Positions 48,614-57,069 of a stretch of DNA of 57,381 bases are shown here, piece after piece. Both the position numbers and the translations under genes were made by a program. Below the pieces are notes generated by a model that had not been told where the DNA came from, searched no databases, and saw only the letters and a list, made by a program, of their open reading frames with translations. This stretch comes from a virus. The DNA lies in IMG/VR virus record IMGVR_UViG_3300042896_000260, positions 1-57,381 of that record. One strand, given 5' to 3'. How positions within the stretch are numbered: position 1 is the first letter of the stretch; each line of letters begins with the position of its first letter.

Positions 48614-49626
48614 GTCTGCTTCAAGGTGACCCGCTACCGAATATTACGACCACCAAGGACGTAAAGACCCTCGGTCCGGATTGGTATAACCAATACCTCC
48701 AAGATCTGTCTAAACCGGGTCAGGCCCTGATCGGGCAGACCGGTGAGCAACTGGTCTCGCCGATGACCGGTTTGCAGACTGGCGCACTCGCTGCGGCACC
48801 GTCTGATCTGGCTCGTTATGAAGACCTGATGAGACAGGCCGGCGAGACCGCGCAACTGGCCGCACAGGGCATCAGCCCCGAGTTGATCAAGACGTACATG
48901 AACCCCTACACTGGTGGTGTGGTGGACGAGATGGCACGTCTGCAGCAGCAGAATCTGCAGCGTAACTTGCTGCCAAGCCTCAAGAGCGCATTCGCCGGTA
49001 CCGGTGGGTTCGGCTCGCGGCGCATGGCGGGCGCACTGGGCCAGATGGGTGCTGACGTCCAGGCGAATCTGCTCGGTCAGCAGCAAAAGGCTCTTGAGAC
49101 TGGCTACAATAAGGCGCTCGACACCGCACTGGCTCAAGCCGGTCTGTACCGTCAAGCCGCCGAGACCCAGAGGGGCATTTCTACCGCTGACCTGGACACC
49201 GCGATCAAATCGCTTGAGGGGCAATACGGGCTTGGCAGCAAGGAGCAGCAATTCGAGCAGTCGAAGATCCTCGCTCCGGTCGCTGCTGCGAAGAGCGCCG
49301 CCGACGTGTACGCGAACCTCAAGGTGCCTACCACCGTGTCGGAGACTGCCGTTGGTCCGGTGCCCGGTGCCTACAGCACCTCGCCCTTGGCGCAAATCGC
49401 GGGCCTGGGCTCCCTGTTCGCTTCCGGCTCCGGCGGCACCAGTGCTGTTCAGGGGATCCTGAATATGTTCGGCCTCGGTGGCAGTGGAGGTGGCAGCGGT
49501 GGCGGTCTCCAATTCCTCGGAGGCGGCGGCAGCGGCGGCAGTAGTGGCGGTATCACTTACAATTCGGACGGCAGCTATACCACCTCCAGTGGGGACATAG
49601 TTCGTCCGGGTGACTACGGCGGTTAA
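48610..49626 (+). CDS. DNA-ejection-type virion protein, 338 aa
   Basis: ATG 48610 overlaps the previous stop by four bases. Helical, Ala/Gln-rich (QQQNLQRNLLPSLKSAFAGT-GGFGSRRMAG), with a Gly-rich C terminus (GSGGGSGGGLQFLGGGGSGG). The first of three helical proteins in the place where podoviruses encode their ejection proteins (as gp7, gp20 and gp16 of P22). Related GSRR-containing proteins are annotated as internal virion proteins. Confidence 0.7.
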   Translation: MSLLQGDPLPNITTTKDVKTLGPDWYNQYLQDLSKPGQALIGQTGEQLVSPMTGLQTGALAAAPSDLARYEDLMRQAGETAQLAAQGISPELIKTYMNPYTGGVVDEMARLQQQNLQRNLLPSLKSAFAGTGGFGSRRMAGALGQMGADVQANLLGQQQKALETGYNKALDTALAQAGLYRQAAETQRGISTADLDTAIKSLEGQYGLGSKEQQFEQSKILAPVAAAKSAADVYANLKVPTTVSETAVGPVPGAYSTSPLAQIAGLGSLFASGSGGTSAVQGILNMFGLGGSGGGSGGGLQFLGGGGSGGSSGGITYNSDGSYTTSSGDIVRPGDYGG

Positions 49627-49631
49627 TAATC

Positions 49632-51245
49632 ATGGCAGAATCCACTGAAGACAGCGGCTACAGCCCGCTCCTGGCTAGGATGCTGAAGGTGGACCCGAAT
49701 CAAATCGGGTCTATCTCCTTGTCCGCTCTCGGTAGACAGGCCATGGGCGCGGATAGCGAGGCGTATCAGAAGGCAAAGGCTGAGGTAGACTCTGCGCGTA
49801 CTGCGATGGTGAGCGCGTTGCAGGACCGCAAGAGTCGAATTGATCCGTCGATGTTGGCTCTGGCTCAGGGATTCCTCGCCCCCACCCGCACCGGCTCATT
49901 TGGTGAATCGCTAGGTTCTGCGGCGGGTGCCTACTCTAAGGCGCAACAGGCCGAGGAGGATCGTGCCGCCAGGATCGCGCAGATGCGCTATGAACTGGCT
50001 CGCGCGGCGATGGGCGAAGAGACCCAGGCGGCGCAACTAGGCCTGTCGGTGGCCTCGAAGCTCTCACCTAAGCTCACCGCATACCAACAGCAGGTGCAGT
50101 CGGAGGGCATCGACCCCCGCTCGCCCGAGGGCATCAACCGGGTCAAGGAACTTCTCGCGGGTGACAAGGCCACACCCGAGATGAAGATGTTCGCGGCTCA
50201 GACCGGGACTTCGCTGACTGACCCGGCCTTCGCGGCCAAATTCCGTCAGTACGAAGAGACCAAGGGTCTCCGCGATATCGCCGCGCGTCTGAATCTAAAT
50301 CTGACCGACCCCAACCAACTCGCTCGGGCACAGCAGGAAGCACAGCGCGAGGCCTTCCGGCGCGAAAATCCCGAGGTGGCCAAGAAACTGCAGCAGTTCG
50401 GTGGCGACCCGCTCAACCCGAAGGATCTGGCCCGCGCTCAGCAGGAAATGCAGACGGATGTGGGTCTGGAGCGCCAGAGTAAGGTCACTTCGATAGCGCA
50501 ACAGCAAGCCCAGACTATCCGAACCCGGCAGGAGATCGATGAACACATCCGACAGGGAGACGTCAACGCAATCGCCCAGACCGCGCAGGAGGCGGGGATA
50601 CCAATCGATCCCAAAGTCCAGTTCACCGGACTTAACAAGAAAGAAATCGCAACCAAGCGCACAGAGCAAGCAAGAGAAGCGGACAAGTACATCAACGAGA
50701 AGATCGCTCCGCATATCTCTGGTATCGACGATGATCTCAACGACCTTCGTCGCGCCCTGGCATTGAACGCCGAGATCCGCACCGGCTACACCTACGGTGT
50801 GGGCATGGGTGTTGGCGAAGCCGCTAAACTGCTGTCCGGCGACCGCGCCAAGATCAGTGAGTTCGACTCTATCGCTGCCCGTGCCGCCAAGCAGAATCGG
50901 ATCCCCGGTGACTCCAACGTGTCGAATGCTGACATGGCGTGGATGCGACTGGGCACGTTCAGTTCGGACAAGGAGCCCATCACCAACGAGAACATCATCA
51001 AGTTCCAGTTGGCGCAGCGGCAGCGTGACCGGGACTTCCACGACTACATCCAGAAGTACGCCGCGATCAACGGTGCGGTGACTCCCCACGCCCAGGCTCA
51101 GTGGCGCAGGTACCTGGAAGCGAACCCAATCACGACGCGTGACGCGAGCGGTAAGATCGTGCTGAATCCGAATCGCATGACGTATCAGCAGTATTTCAGT
51201 ATGCCTCGCGTCCGTGTTGACGCCCAAGGCCGGGAGACTCAGTGA
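49632..51245 (+). CDS. DNA-ejection-type virion protein, 537 aa
   Basis: Starts five bases after the previous gene. Almost all helical and charged with Gln-rich coiled coils (DLARAQQEMQTDVGLERQSK, VTSIAQQQAQTIRTRQEIDE). The composition and place between two similar genes suggest an internal protein ejected with the genome. No enzymatic motif is visible. Confidence 0.68.
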   Translation: MAESTEDSGYSPLLARMLKVDPNQIGSISLSALGRQAMGADSEAYQKAKAEVDSARTAMVSALQDRKSRIDPSMLALAQGFLAPTRTGSFGESLGSAAGAYSKAQQAEEDRAARIAQMRYELARAAMGEETQAAQLGLSVASKLSPKLTAYQQQVQSEGIDPRSPEGINRVKELLAGDKATPEMKMFAAQTGTSLTDPAFAAKFRQYEETKGLRDIAARLNLNLTDPNQLARAQQEAQREAFRRENPEVAKKLQQFGGDPLNPKDLARAQQEMQTDVGLERQSKVTSIAQQQAQTIRTRQEIDEHIRQGDVNAIAQTAQEAGIPIDPKVQFTGLNKKEIATKRTEQAREADKYINEKIAPHISGIDDDLNDLRRALALNAEIRTGYTYGVGMGVGEAAKLLSGDRAKISEFDSIAARAAKQNRIPGDSNVSNADMAWMRLGTFSSDKEPITNENIIKFQLAQRQRDRDFHDYIQKYAAINGAVTPHAQAQWRRYLEANPITTRDASGKIVLNPNRMTYQQYFSMPRVRVDAQGRETQ

Positions 51246-53278
51246 TGCCAATCGAACGCGTGATCGGAGGGGTGATCTATGAATTCCCTGATGGTACTTC
51301 TGAAGCCACAATCCGGAAGTTCGAGGCCCAAAAGACTGGCGGCGCTGCTGCTCCCTCCGCAGCCCCGGCTCAACCCTCAGCGTCCCGCCCTAGACCCTTC
51401 TCCACCGGTGCCGGTAGCCAATTCCTGCAAGGCCTGACGTTCGGCTTCTCGGACGAGGCAATCGCGGGTCTGCGTTCGGCGATGGGTCAGGGTAAGTACG
51501 AAGATCTGGTCAAGGCTGAGCGCGAGGCATTGCGCAAATACGGTGAGCAACACCCGGTGATCGGGACCACCGCCGAGATCGTGGGCGGCATAGCCCCCGC
51601 AGTGGTGACAGGCGGTGCGTCATTAATCCCAGGACTCGGTCGGACTCTGGCTTCGACGGTCGGTCCTCGAGCCGCACAATTGCTTCTGGGTACTCAACCC
51701 ACCATTGGTCGCATGGCCGCAACTGGTGCGGGGGCCGGTGCCGCCACCGCCGTGGGTACATCCGAGAAGTCCCTGATGGAACAGCCCGCCGAGGCTGCGA
51801 AAGGGGCCGTGGCCGGTGCCGCCGTGACAGGCACACTCGGTGTGGCCGGCAAATACATCATGGCTCCGGCGTTCCGCAGGGTCAAGCAAGCCATGGGGTT
51901 CGGCGATGCGAACAAAGCCGCTGACATCGCGATAGCCCGGGCACTGGAGAAGGACGGCCTGACACCGGATCAAGCCGCCGCAAAGATCGCTGCCGTTCAA
52001 CGTGGCGAGATGACACTGGCCGACCTGGGCGAGAACACCGCAGCACTCCTGCGCCACGCGTCTGCCGCGCCGGGTGAGGCACGTCGTGTAACGAAGGCCG
52101 AACTCGCAGGGCGTGAAATGGAGCGGGTGCCCCGCGTGACGGAAGACCTGCGCACGTTGATGTCCGGATCGAAGGATTTCTACACCGATATTCAGGACCT
52201 GATCAAGAAGCGCTCGAAGGACGCAAACGCCCTGTACGACGCGGCGTACTCCGCAGCGCCTTCTTTCTCCGCGCAGACCGCACCAGACATCGCCCGACTG
52301 CGTAACCTGCCGAGCTTCCAAGAGGCCATGAAGAAAGGCGCGAAACGCATGGCCGATCTGGACCTCGACATCGCCGACCCGAAGAACACGTTGCGGGCGC
52401 TGCACGAGACCAAGATCGCACTCGACGACATGATCGACACCGCAGTGCGGGCCGGCGAGGGCAATCAGGCACGCACGCTGATCAGCATGAAGAATCGACT
52501 GCTCAAAGACATGGAGAGCGCGTCGCCCGAGTACAAGATCGCCCGCCAGACGTACGCCGGTGATATGGAGATGCAGACCGCGATGCAGGAAGGGCAGCGC
52601 GTGTACCAGTTGCCCGAACTCGAGATGCGCAAGCTCATCGACCGGTTCAAGGATTCCCCGAGCGAGTACGACGCTTTCCGCGCCGGTATCGCCCAGTCGA
52701 TGCTCGACCGACTGCGTGCCGGTGGCCCGTCGGCAGATCCGGTCAAAACGGTGTTCCCGCGCGGGGTCGAGGATAAACTGCGCCGCGCCTTCCGCGACGA
52801 CGAAGCCTTTGACGCATTCAAGACCCGACTGGCTGAAGAGCAGACGATGCTCGGCACCGAGAAGGCCGCATTCCGTCGCACGCCTTTGGATACCGACCTG
52901 GATCAGGGCGCGGGCGGGGTCGGTGCCGCCACGAGCCTGCTCGCCGGTCGTCCGATGACCGCCGGGATGGAGGCGTTGCGTGCCCGGTTCCCGAATGTGG
53001 TAGGCATGCCCCCGGCGATCGCCACCCCCACTGCTCAGAAACTGTTAGCGCCCGCTAACAAGACCGACGAGGTGTTGGGTAGCATCATGCAGTCGCTGAA
53101 ACAGCAGGAACAGGAACTGCTCGCCGCGACCGGTGCTGTGGGTGCCGGATCGGCCCTTATGGGTGGTCTCGCTGCCGCCCGACCGGTTCAGCAGCAGTAT
53201 CCGGAAGAGAGCCTGAACCAACCCGGCCTGCCGCCGATGCCCTCCGGAGCCTCTCCGTTGGGCTCTCTGAAGCCTTAA
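51245..53278 (+). CDS. Ejection-type virion protein, 677 aa, last late gene
   Basis: ATG 51245 (GTG 51242 is one codon upstream) overlaps the previous stop. The start PIERVIGGVIYEFPDGTSEA-TIRKFEAQ is the conserved lead of many podovirus internal proteins; next come Ala-rich hydrophobic helices (residues about 100-200: GGIAPAVVTGGASLIPGLGR) able to insert in membranes, then a long helical region (GDMEMQTAMQEGQRVYQLPE) to the end. A GTTAGCG palindrome lies in its last 250 bases and a 16-bp AT palindrome begins at the end of its stop. Confidence 0.75.
   Translation: MPIERVIGGVIYEFPDGTSEATIRKFEAQKTGGAAAPSAAPAQPSASRPRPFSTGAGSQFLQGLTFGFSDEAIAGLRSAMGQGKYEDLVKAEREALRKYGEQHPVIGTTAEIVGGIAPAVVTGGASLIPGLGRTLASTVGPRAAQLLLGTQPTIGRMAATGAGAGAATAVGTSEKSLMEQPAEAAKGAVAGAAVTGTLGVAGKYIMAPAFRRVKQAMGFGDANKAADIAIARALEKDGLTPDQAAAKIAAVQRGEMTLADLGENTAALLRHASAAPGEARRVTKAELAGREMERVPRVTEDLRTLMSGSKDFYTDIQDLIKKRSKDANALYDAAYSAAPSFSAQTAPDIARLRNLPSFQEAMKKGAKRMADLDLDIADPKNTLRALHETKIALDDMIDTAVRAGEGNQARTLISMKNRLLKDMESASPEYKIARQTYAGDMEMQTAMQEGQRVYQLPELEMRKLIDRFKDSPSEYDAFRAGIAQSMLDRLRAGGPSADPVKTVFPRGVEDKLRRAFRDDEAFDAFKTRLAEEQTMLGTEKAAFRRTPLDTDLDQGAGGVGAATSLLAGRPMTAGMEALRARFPNVVGMPPAIATPTAQKLLAPANKTDEVLGSIMQSLKQQEQELLAATGAVGAGSALMGGLAAARPVQQQYPEESLNQPGLPPMPSGASPLGSLKP
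53044..53059. repeat. GTTAGCG-CC-CGCTAAC palindrome within a coding sequence
   Basis: The same stem as the palindrome at 16560-16575, with centre CC instead of GA. It is placed about 280 bases outside the right array and is translated as part of the last late gene. Confidence 0.55.
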
Positions 53279-53293
53279 GCTATATATATAGCT
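53278..53293. repeat. AGCTATATATATAGCT perfect 16-bp palindrome
   Basis: The palindrome starts on the last base of the stop codon of the final late gene. The sequence is fully symmetrical and AT-rich, and the stretch that follows includes CTCCGGGG and CCTCGGAG arms (53311-53337) that can pair. It could be a melting element, a regulator site or part of a terminator. Confidence 0.6.
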
Positions 53294-53341
53294 CCCACCA
53301 CTCCGGGGCTCTTCTCGGGCCTCGGAGGGCTTCTCTGCATT

Positions 53342-53676
53342 CATGCGCGTACACGAGAGTAATCCTGAATAGCCCTGAGTGGGGTCAGGAGGGTGGTGGA
53401 CGTCTGGAGAATACCCCGATATTAGGGAGAACCCTAATGCTGTTACATCGAGATGGAACGGAGATGTAACAGACCATAGGCTCAGAGGCCGCGTCGGACG
53501 CGGGCTCTGACAGTGTGTTACATTGTAGTACCCGTTCCACCTACTACCCCCCATATTCCGGTTTCCGAACCAGAACTCGACCCCCGCGTACGCATGTAAC
53601 AATGTAACAGAGGGCCTGTTCTTCGATTGGGAGAGGGTGTTACATCTGTGTTACATCACGGTGGAACGGTGTAACA
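53342..53676 (-). repeat. Right mirrored TGTTACA array (inverted copy of 16200-16553)
   Basis: TGTTACA/TGTAACA sites start at 53441, 53465, 53516, 53595, 53603, 53638, 53649 and 53670. The order of shared blocks is the reverse complement of the left array, from CATGCGCGTACACGAGAG at 53342 (left edge at 16536-16553) to TGGAACGGTGTAACA at 53662-53676 (left edge at 16200). One site present in the left array is here changed to GATGGAAC. Length 335 against 354 bp. Confidence 0.9.
53421..53438. repeat. ATTAGGG-N4-CCCTAAT palindrome in the right array
   Basis: ATTAGGGAGAACCCTAAT, identical to the copy at 16461-16478. It lies just outside the first TGTTACA site in both arrays. Confidence 0.75.
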
Positions 53677-53686
53677 ATGTCGGGGG

Positions 53687-53715
53687 TTGAAGCCCCGAGC
53701 GAGGCGTGGTATGAT
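53687..53715 (+). promoter_or_regulatory. Promoter of the primase operon
   Basis: TTGAAG - 17 bp - TATGAT, directly behind the last TGTTACA site of the right array. A small hairpin (GGGGTTGAAGCCCC) overlaps the -35 box. The leader AATAGAGGGATC precedes the primase ATG. A protein bound to the array could control it. Confidence 0.6.
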
Positions 53716-53767
53716 TACATCACCACCGGGGAGCCGGTGTCAATCCATAGCCTAGAATAGAGGGATC

Positions 53768-55321
53768 ATGACGAGTTTAGTACAGGACTTTGCGGGCCTG
53801 TTCGCCGGTAATCTGAGGTCTTACGGCCAGTGGGACCCCGCGACAGGGAACATGACGACAGTGAAAGCCGAGATACCTCTCTCGGCCTACGAGGATCATA
53901 TAGAGGGCAGGATGGGCCTGGGGGTGGTGCCGATTACCGACGGCGGCACCTGCGTGTTCGGGGCGATCGACATCGACAAGCACGACACGCCTGAGGACAT
54001 CGACTTCAAGTCGCTTGCGGACAAGATCAAAGAGTACCGACTGCCCCTGGTGATGTGCCGCACCAAGCGCGGCGGGGCGCACCTGTACGTGTTCGGATCG
54101 GAGTTCCTCCCGGCCAAGCAGGTGCAGCGCATCCTGGCTTCGTGGCGCGACATGCTCAAGATCCCGTACAAGACCGAGATCTTCCCGAAGCAGGACTCGC
54201 TCGTGACAGCGGGAGGCGAGAAGGCGCTCGGTAACTGGATCAATCTGTGCTATTTTGACGTGGCCGACACCAAGCGGTACGCGTTCGACGAGAACGGCGA
54301 GCGGATGACGTTCGAGTTATTCGTGCAGTACGCCCAGTCCAAGCGGATCAGCGCGGCAGAATTGGCCGAGTTCACGCAGCGTGAGCATCTGGAGGCACCG
54401 CCCTGCGTGCAAAAGATGATCCACACTGGGGTGGAGTCTGGTGCCCGTAACGACGCCATGTACAACGTGGTGATCTACCTCAAGCGTGCGCGGCCCGAGA
54501 CGTTCTTCGACGACGCGATGGTGTTGAACAAGACGATGTTCGACAAGCCGTTACCACCGTCCGAGGCCAAGAAGGTGATCCGGTCGGCGTCCAGACGGGA
54601 TTACCTGTACAAATGCGCGGAGGAGCCCTGCAAGTCGCTGTGCGACCGTAAGGTGTGTGTCACGCGCGAGTTCGGCATCTCGATGGACGAGAAAAAGGAA
54701 CTGGACGCGCACGACTCGCTGCCGCAGTTCACCGACCTCATCGAGTACCAGTCCGACCCGCCACGGTGGGGGCTACACGTCAACGGCACACTGATCAGCA
54801 ATATCCCGACGGTGGTGCTGCGCGACCCGGCGGCGATGGGTACACTCATCTTCGAGAAGCTCAAGATCAATATTCCGAAGATCAGCCAGGACTCATGGCG
54901 CAAGCGAATCCTCGACCCTCTAGTGCCGAATCTGCGCGTGATCGAGGTGCCAAAGGAGGCGAGCGCGTCGGGCGTGATTCAGGCCAAGTTCGCCGAATTC
55001 GTGCAAAAGGCGAACCTCGACTCAGACGGCACCAACACTGAGGAGCGGAAGGCGCTGCTGCGGAATATCCCAGTGGTGCAAGTGATGAACGGCGTGCGCT
55101 GCGTGGTGTTCAGGGGCACCGCATTCTCCGAGTTCCTCAAGCGTAACAAGGCCGAGGTGATGACGGGCATGGACCTGTGGATCGCGCTGCGGCGTGACTG
55201 CGGCGCGGATCACGACAAGATGCGGATACCGGGCGGCAAGGTCATAAACGTTTGGTACGCCCCGATAACCGAGGATTATGAGGTGAGTGCTGATGAGCCC
55301 GAATTCAAGTCAGAATTCTAA
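53768..55321 (+). CDS. Archaeo-eukaryotic-type primase (TOTE/PrimPol-like)
   Basis: A 517-residue protein. The AEP catalytic core is seen as VFGAIDIDKHD (D68, D70), followed by CRTKRGGAHLYVF (H105, with the K-R-G-G-x-H pattern) and a third acidic region (KTEIFPKQ); NDAMYNVVIYLKRA near residue 230 resembles the PriCT-type linker, and CAEEPCKSLCDRKVC (about 283-297) is a zinc-binding Cys cluster. It would make the primers for replication and works beside the helicase gene that overlaps its end. Start ATG 53768 after AATAGAGGGATC. Confidence 0.85.
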   Translation: MTSLVQDFAGLFAGNLRSYGQWDPATGNMTTVKAEIPLSAYEDHIEGRMGLGVVPITDGGTCVFGAIDIDKHDTPEDIDFKSLADKIKEYRLPLVMCRTKRGGAHLYVFGSEFLPAKQVQRILASWRDMLKIPYKTEIFPKQDSLVTAGGEKALGNWINLCYFDVADTKRYAFDENGERMTFELFVQYAQSKRISAAELAEFTQREHLEAPPCVQKMIHTGVESGARNDAMYNVVIYLKRARPETFFDDAMVLNKTMFDKPLPPSEAKKVIRSASRRDYLYKCAEEPCKSLCDRKVCVTREFGISMDEKKELDAHDSLPQFTDLIEYQSDPPRWGLHVNGTLISNIPTVVLRDPAAMGTLIFEKLKINIPKISQDSWRKRILDPLVPNLRVIEVPKEASASGVIQAKFAEFVQKANLDSDGTNTEERKALLRNIPVVQVMNGVRCVVFRGTAFSEFLKRNKAEVMTGMDLWIALRRDCGADHDKMRIPGGKVINVWYAPITEDYEVSADEPEFKSEF

Positions 55322-57035
55322 TGTCTCCATTTCGTATGACAGCAAGACGGGTCGATATGTTATCGTCACTCCTGCATGGATGGTCGACAAGGTTCGCCAA
55401 ATTCCCAATCGCCGTTGGGATTCTCGTCGTCGAGTGTGGACGGCTCCTGCTCTTCGTGCTAACAGCCGCTACTTGCTCGATTCTTTTCCTGCTGACGTAT
55501 TCAGCGATGAAGCTCGCCAGATTGCGCATTCTTCTCTGGAGCGTACTCGAGCAAGAGAGATAGCGAATTTCCCGTCCCGGTACCGGTTCAAGACCGACCC
55601 ACGTCCGTATCAGGTCAAGGCGCTCGATCACGCGTGGGGGAAGGCCACCTACGCGTTCTACATGGACATGGGCACCGGCAAGACCAAGACGTCACTGGAC
55701 CTGTTCTGCGGGTACTACCAGGATGCTAAGGTCGAGCGGGTTCTAGTGGTGACCAAGTTCAGCACGCGAAAGAACTGGGAGCGCGAGATCGGCATTCACT
55801 GTCCGGTGGAGACCGACGTGCTAGTACTCGACACTGGTAAGCCCAAGGCGTTCGAGGAGTGGAATTCGACGGTGGATGGCCGGCTAAAGTTCCTAATCGT
55901 CGGCACCGAGTCGCTCGCTGCGGGCAACGCGATCCACCTTGCGCGAAAGTTCGTCGATTCGAGCGTGCGGGTCGGCATGATCGTGGACGAGGCGCACATG
56001 ATCAAGAACCACTCGGCGGTACGCAGCAAGAACTGCGTGAGCCTGGGCAGGTCGGCGAATTACAAGGTCATCATGACCGGCACGCCGGTGGCGAATGGCC
56101 CGATGGACGTGTTCATGCAGTTCGAGTTCCTCGACCCGAACATCATCGGGATTGGGGATTTCTACTCATTCCGCAACCGTTACGCGATCATGGGCGGCTA
56201 TGAGGACAAGCAGATCGTAGGATACCAGAATCTGGAAGAACTGATCGAATTGATCAGCCCTTTCGTGTATCAGGTGCGCAAGTCGGAGGTGCTGACCGAA
56301 CTGCCGCCGAAGGTGTATGAGATTCGAGAAGTGCAGTTAACCGATGAACAGAAGCGACTCTATAAAGACATTGCTAAACGTGACCAGACAGTATCTGGGG
56401 ATCAAGGAATCACCGTCAAGACCGTACTCGAAAGGATGCTCCGGCTCCAGGAGATCGCCGGTGGCGTCATCACATTCGAGCGCAATCCCGACATGTTCAA
56501 CCCCGACAAATTCGAGCACTGCCGAATCCCCGGTAGGAACCCCAAGGTAGAGGAACTGCTCGCGATCGCCGAAGAGAACGAGGTCAGCACGATCGTATGG
56601 TGCCGGTTCCTGGAAGAGATTCGGATGGTGTCGGCGGCGCTGCGTGAGAGATACGGCGACCACGCGGTCGTCGAGATTCACGGCGGCGTGAACGAGGCGC
56701 AGCGGGACTACAACGTGCAGAATCTGTTCCAGACGGGTAAGGCGCGATTTCTGGTGGGCAACGCTGCCACGGGTGGTGTGGGCCTGAACATGACGAAGGC
56801 CGAACTCGTGGTGTATTACTCGAACTCTTTCTCGTTCACCGACCGCGAGCAGTCAGAGGACCGTGCACACCGGATTGGTCAGACCAAGAGCGTGACTTAC
56901 ATCGACATCATCGCCGAGGGCACGGTGGATGGCCTGATCGTGGAAGCGCTTAAGTCCAAGAAGGACGTGTCGGAATTCGTGCGCACTACCATCAATTCGG
57001 TAAACGACAGGGCATTCCTGGGTGGTCTCGCCTAG
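55293..57035 (+). CDS. SNF2-family DNA helicase/translocase
   Basis: A 580-residue ATPase. ATG 55293 overlaps the primase by 29 bases; GTG 55287 is two codons upstream. The first 90 residues have a HARP-like pattern (SISYDSKTGRYVIVTPAWMV ... IPNRRWDSRRRVWTAP); Walker A is MDMGTGKTKT (K130); motif II is VDEAHMIKN (D232-H235); motif III is MTGTPVANGP; motif V is VGNAATGGVGLNM and motif VI is DRAHRIGQ. It probably acts as replicative or fork-remodelling helicase beside the primase. Confidence 0.92.
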   Translation: MSPNSSQNSNVSISYDSKTGRYVIVTPAWMVDKVRQIPNRRWDSRRRVWTAPALRANSRYLLDSFPADVFSDEARQIAHSSLERTRAREIANFPSRYRFKTDPRPYQVKALDHAWGKATYAFYMDMGTGKTKTSLDLFCGYYQDAKVERVLVVTKFSTRKNWEREIGIHCPVETDVLVLDTGKPKAFEEWNSTVDGRLKFLIVGTESLAAGNAIHLARKFVDSSVRVGMIVDEAHMIKNHSAVRSKNCVSLGRSANYKVIMTGTPVANGPMDVFMQFEFLDPNIIGIGDFYSFRNRYAIMGGYEDKQIVGYQNLEELIELISPFVYQVRKSEVLTELPPKVYEIREVQLTDEQKRLYKDIAKRDQTVSGDQGITVKTVLERMLRLQEIAGGVITFERNPDMFNPDKFEHCRIPGRNPKVEELLAIAEENEVSTIVWCRFLEEIRMVSAALRERYGDHAVVEIHGGVNEAQRDYNVQNLFQTGKARFLVGNAATGGVGLNMTKAELVVYYSNSFSFTDREQSEDRAHRIGQTKSVTYIDIIAEGTVDGLIVEALKSKKDVSEFVRTTINSVNDRAFLGGLA

Positions 57036-57037
57036 GT

Positions 57038-57043
57038 TATAAT
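57038..57043 (+). promoter_or_regulatory. -10 box (TATAAT) upstream of the joint gene
   Basis: GTTATAATG three bases after the helicase stop resembles the -10 end of the early promoter family, but the CACCSGTG core and a good -35 box (TTCCTG is in place) are missing. The leader AATAGAGGAGAAT (57057-57069) is a family-type ribosome-binding site. Confidence 0.45.
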
Positions 57044-57069
57044 GAGCACATCAGTTAATAGAGGAGAAT

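Larger units (their letters stand above)
53279..53767. other. Non-coding junction between late and early arcs (489 bp)
   Basis: The second of two long gaps. It holds the AT palindrome, a GC-rich hairpin candidate, the right mirrored array with eight TGTTACA sites and one ATTAGGG palindrome, and a promoter for the primase. No coding frame is convincing. Confidence 0.9.
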
